Positions 61,427-64,000 of a stretch of DNA of 64,000 nt are shown in pieces. This DNA is from Flavobacteriales bacterium UBA5040 (lineage in GTDB: Bacteria > Bacteroidota > Bacteroidia > Flavobacteriales > Weeksellaceae). The position numbers and the translations under genes were made by a program. The stretch is taken from assembly GCA_002415135.1 (NCBI GenBank), contig DIBY01000024.1, positions 124,001-188,000 of the forward strand. The letters run 5' to 3'. The notes under the pieces were generated by a model. That model worked only from the letters and a program-made list of their open reading frames with translations, was not told the origin of the DNA and searched no databases. Numbering within the stretch: position 1 is the stretch's first letter; each line of letters begins with the position of its first letter.

Positions 61427-63178
61427 TTATTTTGTAGGGATGAATTCAGTATTTTTGAGTTGTCTTTTTGCTTCCAGAATTTCTGCCGGTGTCGTCGGAA
61501 TAATTACCTCCGGTTTTTTATTGACCATTTTGTAGAAATTATAAGCAAATACAAAGTGCGAAATCCACATCATCGTTCCACCAATCGCCCGCCATAACCA
61601 ATAAGGAGCCATTAAAACTACACTTTGAATAAATGGTTTACTTTCCATCCAAAGCAATCCTTTTTCGGTAGCACCGATCATCAAAGGCACGGTATAAAAC
61701 ATTAAACCAATCAACGCTAGCCAGAAATGAATACCAACAGAAATTTTTGGCGGTTCTTTTCCAGTAATTCTTGGAATTAAAGTGTAAATAAATCCCCACA
61801 ACATAAAAGTGATAATTCCATACATCGTTAAATGGGAGTGAGCTACCGTGAAGTCGGTAAAGTGCCAAATTAAATTCGTAAATCGGAAGGCTTCTACTGT
61901 TCCCTGCATGGAGCCAGTGAAGTAGAAAATAATACCGATGATATAAAATGGAAGCGTGTAAGAATTTTTTACCTGATACCATGCACCGTTAAAAGTTAAT
62001 AAAAAGTTGGCTGTTCCAGCTACCACAGGAATTACCATCCCAACACTTGCGACAATGGCTACCGTTTGCATCCACCAAGGAATGGCACTGAATATAAAGT
62101 GGTGACTTCCGATTAAAGTATAGAATATAATCTGGGTCCAGAAGGCTAAAATTCCTAAACTGTAAGAGTAAATAGGTTTATTCAATTGTTGAGGAAGGAA
62201 ATAATACATCAAACCTAAAACTAAAAACATGAACCACATTCCAACTCCCTGGTGCATATAGTATCCTTGAACAATGGTTTCTGCCAATCCATCTTGCCAA
62301 ACAGGAACATAAGCAACGACTAAAATAACAATTACAAACATGATCGCAGAAATAATATACCAGTTCGACACATAAATCTCTTTGGTTGTTCTTTTTGCAA
62401 CGGTCATTAAAAAATTATATAACGTGAGCACAATACCGGCAGCAAAAAGAGCCATAATTGGCCAGATATATTCTCTGTATTCTCCACCGCCATTATTAAT
62501 TCCCGCCATTAATGATATGGTTCCCAGCAAAACTGCAGCATTCATCAAGTAGAACGTATACCACCCAATTTTAAGGCTGAAAATCCTCACATTACTTACT
62601 CTTGGAATGACATAATAGGACAGTCCAACCATGGCAAAAGAGGCCCAACCCCAAAACACCATGTTGGTATGAACCGGACGAAGCCGCCCAAAACTTAACC
62701 AACTGACATGATCTGCATCTGGTGCGACGAACTTAATCCCTAAATACTCGCCAACGCTGGTACCGAAAAGCAACCAGAAAATAGAGAATCCGATATAGTA
62801 TAGAATTAATTTTGCAAGTTGTGGTGAAATATATTTTTGAGGAACAAAACTCCTTTTATGTGGAATAAACCGAAGTTCATCGATGACATTAATATTGTGA
62901 ATAATTCCCTTATCATCGGAAGGAAGAATGGCTCCAGAAAGTTCATTTTGAGGAAGTTGGTACTCTTGTTCCACTCTCCGTTTTTCGTAAAAATCCAGTT
63001 CTTCCGGAGTAAGCGTTTCTATCTTTTTGTTGAATTCAAAAAGTTTCCGTTGGTTCTTTAAATTCTTGTACGTACTGTAAGTCTTCACAATCGCAATGAC
63101 CAGTCCGGCAAGAACCGGTATTAAAATGAGAAGTACCGTGATCTGAATTCCCGATTCCCCAAATATTGAATTATTCAT
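61427..63178 (-). CDS. ccoN: cbb3-type cytochrome oxidase subunit I (CcoN-like) with an N-terminal extension
   Basis: A 583-residue integral membrane protein, about 100 longer than usual CcoN. The extra part is one helix (ITVLLILIPVLAGLVIAIV) and a charged stretch of about 85 residues before the core. Core ligands are YYMHQGVGMWF (CuB His), GSHHFIFSAIPWW (two more CuB His), TVAHSHLTMYG (haem His) and VHTNMVFWGWA; the Tyr in IIFYTLIG aligns with the cross-linked Tyr of CcoN, arguing for oxygen reduction rather than NO reduction. An Rrf2 gene lies 47 bp upstream, same strand. Confidence 0.87.
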   Translation of the reverse strand: MNNSIFGESGIQITVLLILIPVLAGLVIAIVKTYSTYKNLKNQRKLFEFNKKIETLTPEELDFYEKRRVEQEYQLPQNELSGAILPSDDKGIIHNINVIDELRFIPHKRSFVPQKYISPQLAKLILYYIGFSIFWLLFGTSVGEYLGIKFVAPDADHVSWLSFGRLRPVHTNMVFWGWASFAMVGLSYYVIPRVSNVRIFSLKIGWYTFYLMNAAVLLGTISLMAGINNGGGEYREYIWPIMALFAAGIVLTLYNFLMTVAKRTTKEIYVSNWYIISAIMFVIVILVVAYVPVWQDGLAETIVQGYYMHQGVGMWFMFLVLGLMYYFLPQQLNKPIYSYSLGILAFWTQIIFYTLIGSHHFIFSAIPWWMQTVAIVASVGMVIPVVAGTANFLLTFNGAWYQVKNSYTLPFYIIGIIFYFTGSMQGTVEAFRFTNLIWHFTDFTVAHSHLTMYGIITFMLWGFIYTLIPRITGKEPPKISVGIHFWLALIGLMFYTVPLMIGATEKGLLWMESKPFIQSVVLMAPYWLWRAIGGTMMWISHFVFAYNFYKMVNKKPEVIIPTTPAEILEAKRQLKNTEFIPTK

Positions 63179-63225
63179 ATAGAAATATTAAAAGATAAAA
63201 TTGTCCTTTATTATAGTAAAAAAAA

Positions 63226-63660
63226 CTACCGCTTTAAAAACGTGATGCCATCAGAAACCTCATCAGCCAAAGACTTTAAGGATTTGGTTTCTAAACTTTC
63301 TCTCATTTCCTCCCGGATTTTCACAAAAGCGAAATGCATTGGACATGGTTTTTGGCCGTCACAACGTCTAAGTCCAAGCGTACAGTCTTCAAAAATTCCG
63401 TCACCGTCCATTGCTAAAACAATCGTCAAAAGTGATACATCCTCAATCCTATCTAACGGTACGAAAAACCCACCAGTTGGACCTTTCATAGAAGACAACA
63501 CTTCTGTCTTAGTGAGTTTCTGTAAAATTTTCGCCATAAATGCGGGTGGCGAATCAGTATGTAACGCTACATCCTTCAAACTTACTTTTCGGCCTTTAAG
63601 AGAATTTTTTGCCACATAAATTGACGCGCGAATTCCATACTCACATGATTTTGAAAACAT
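63226..63660 (-). CDS. Rrf2-family transcriptional regulator, probably iron-sulfur binding
   Basis: A 144-residue winged-helix regulator. The start MFSKSCEYGIRASIYVAKNS leads into a wHTH (VSLKDVALHTDSPPAFMAKI, KGPTGGFF) and a C-terminal loop with three Cys (DCTLGLRRCDGQKPCPMHFA) in the spacing of IscR/NsrR-type iron-sulfur ligands. It can sense oxygen, NO or iron-sulfur status. Placed 47 bp before the CcoN-like gene on the same strand, it probably controls the oxidase genes. The ATG at 63660 is preferred because a TACATTTG promoter box lies just upstream. Confidence 0.9.
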   Translation of the reverse strand: MFSKSCEYGIRASIYVAKNSLKGRKVSLKDVALHTDSPPAFMAKILQKLTKTEVLSSMKGPTGGFFVPLDRIEDVSLLTIVLAMDGDGIFEDCTLGLRRCDGQKPCPMHFAFVKIREEMRESLETKSLKSLADEVSDGITFLKR

Positions 63661-63678
63661 ACCTTTTTTTACTCCTAA

Positions 63679-63686
63679 CAAATGTA
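63679..63686 (-). promoter_or_regulatory. Bacteroidota -7 box (TACATTTG) of the Rrf2 gene
   Basis: TACATTTG on the minus strand fits TAnnTTTG and lies 18 bases before the ATG at 63660; the T run before it belongs to the upstream terminator. Confidence 0.6.
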
Positions 63687-63726
63687 TAAAAAAAAATAAT
63701 AGAAGACAAAATAGTCTTCTATTATT
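63687..63726 (-). terminator. Terminator of the DUF72 gene
   Basis: AATAATAGAAGAC (63695-63707) and GTCTTCTATTATT (63714-63726) are perfect 13-base complements with a 6-base loop. On the minus strand a T run follows. It insulates the Rrf2 gene from the DUF72 gene upstream. Confidence 0.85.
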
Positions 63727-63762
63727 TTTAATCAAATTAAGAGAAATAAATTTCAATTTTAT

Positions 63763-64000
63763 TTACGCCATTACGGGAACGTGAATTTCTGTTTTAAATT
63801 CTTTGTTGATCGCTTCTATAAAATAAGCAGATAAAAGTGGAGAGGCTTTTTCGACATTCTGATGAACGAAGAAATACAGATTTTTTAATCCTTCTTTTTC
63901 CCAAACCTTAAGACGCTCTATCCAATCATCAAGCCGCGTGTAATCACTGTCAGCATTGGAACCAACATACCGAATAAAAGCGGTGTCAGTGGTGAGTCGC
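63763..64000 (-). CDS. DUF72-family protein, 3' part only
   Basis: The gene enters from the right edge; only about 78 C-terminal residues are present, ending TAA at 63763-63765. The segment RLTTDTAFIRYVGSNADSD, then YTRLDDWIERLKVWEKEG and NLYFFVHQNVEKASPLLSA, matches the C-terminal part of DUF72 (YecE-like) TIM-barrel proteins, whose role is unknown. Confidence 0.8.
   Translation of the reverse strand, partial: RLTTDTAFIRYVGSNADSDYTRLDDWIERLKVWEKEGLKNLYFFVHQNVEKASPLLSAYFIEAINKEFKTEIHVPVMA

Noticed and set aside
61427..63178. Reading the oxidase subunit I as a nitric oxide reductase (NorB)
   Set aside because: The Tyr before GSHH aligns with the cross-linked Tyr of CcoN, and a CcoO-like subunit follows; the NorB-type Glu residues were not found.
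63695..63726. The 13-bp inverted repeat as an Rrf2 operator
   Set aside because: It is followed by a T run on the minus strand directly after the DUF72 gene, which is the structure of an intrinsic terminator.
1..64000. CRISPR arrays, tRNA or rRNA genes, integrases, complete insertion sequences
   Set aside because: None was recognised on either strand; the short repeats found do not form regularly spaced arrays.

Overview
The window reads as a chromosomal segment of a flavobacterium (Bacteroidota), most likely the Weeksellaceae (Chryseobacterium/Kaistella/Epilithonimonas group). The evidence is AT-rich coding with short leaders, promoters of the Bacteroidota type (TTTG, about 18-20 bases, TAnnTTTG), three proteins ending in type IX secretion (T9SS) sorting domains, outer-membrane lipoproteins with the SC/GC lipobox, M13 peptidases, and an aerobic tyrosine-degradation gene set. 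The species call is inference. No rRNA, tRNA, CRISPR array or complete insertion sequence was seen.

Layout. 1-4.5 kb: 5' part of purE, an aquaporin, a GlcG/HbpS-type protein with an AraC regulator and AraC-like direct repeats, a BaiN-type flavoprotein and a CYTH protein. 4.6-11.3 kb: DMT exporter, cobalamin/siderophore-binding-like protein coupled to the Mg transporter MgtE, a 47-residue membrane ORF, lipoproteins, a CoA-type Nudix hydrolase, an acyltransferase and an unrecognised 178-residue protein. 11.4-19.5 kb: tyrosine catabolism (homogentisate dioxygenase, 4-hydroxyphenylpyruvate dioxygenase, fumarylacetoacetase) mixed with an acyl-CoA hydrolase/transferase, a flavin reductase-like protein and a frameshifted GxxExxY gene enclosed by a perfect 17-bp inverted repeat. 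19.8-33.5 kb: a Balon-like (baeRF) ribosome hibernation factor, two T9SS cargo proteins, TerC, an alpha/beta hydrolase, an ABC exporter whose permease is fused to a thioredoxin domain, two tandem M13 metallopeptidases and a head-GIN protein.

33.7-43.8 kb is the most system-like block: one strong promoter drives a 1299-residue hybrid histidine kinase (GAF, PAS domains, HisKA, HATPase, two receivers, HPt), a single-domain response regulator, a membrane HEAT-repeat protein and a 1146-residue fusion of a processive family-2 glycosyltransferase with an LtaS-like sulfatase/phosphotransferase domain. A convergent YaiO-type TPR/outer-membrane barrel ends 4 bases inside it. I read this as a candidate signal-controlled envelope or exopolysaccharide system.

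44.1-50.0 kb is the ligase-associated DNA repair set (MBL exonuclease, ATP-dependent ligase, Lhr-type helicase, PdeM). 50-59.6 kb holds cinA, a lipocalin, a PNPOx-like protein and Dps, a T9SS protein, a dienelactone hydrolase, lipA, a sigma factor, and a DUF2306/YARHG pair. 59.7-64 kb is a cbb3-like terminal oxidase set behind an Rrf2 regulator, and the 3' part of a DUF72 gene.

The non-coding part is unusually informative. Three copies of a Flavo-1-like structured element, a family of RCCACRAA-type terminal repeats (one pair around the GxxExxY gene), and a 20-bp palindrome that sits inside another repeat at both of its two sites suggest nested small mobile sequences.
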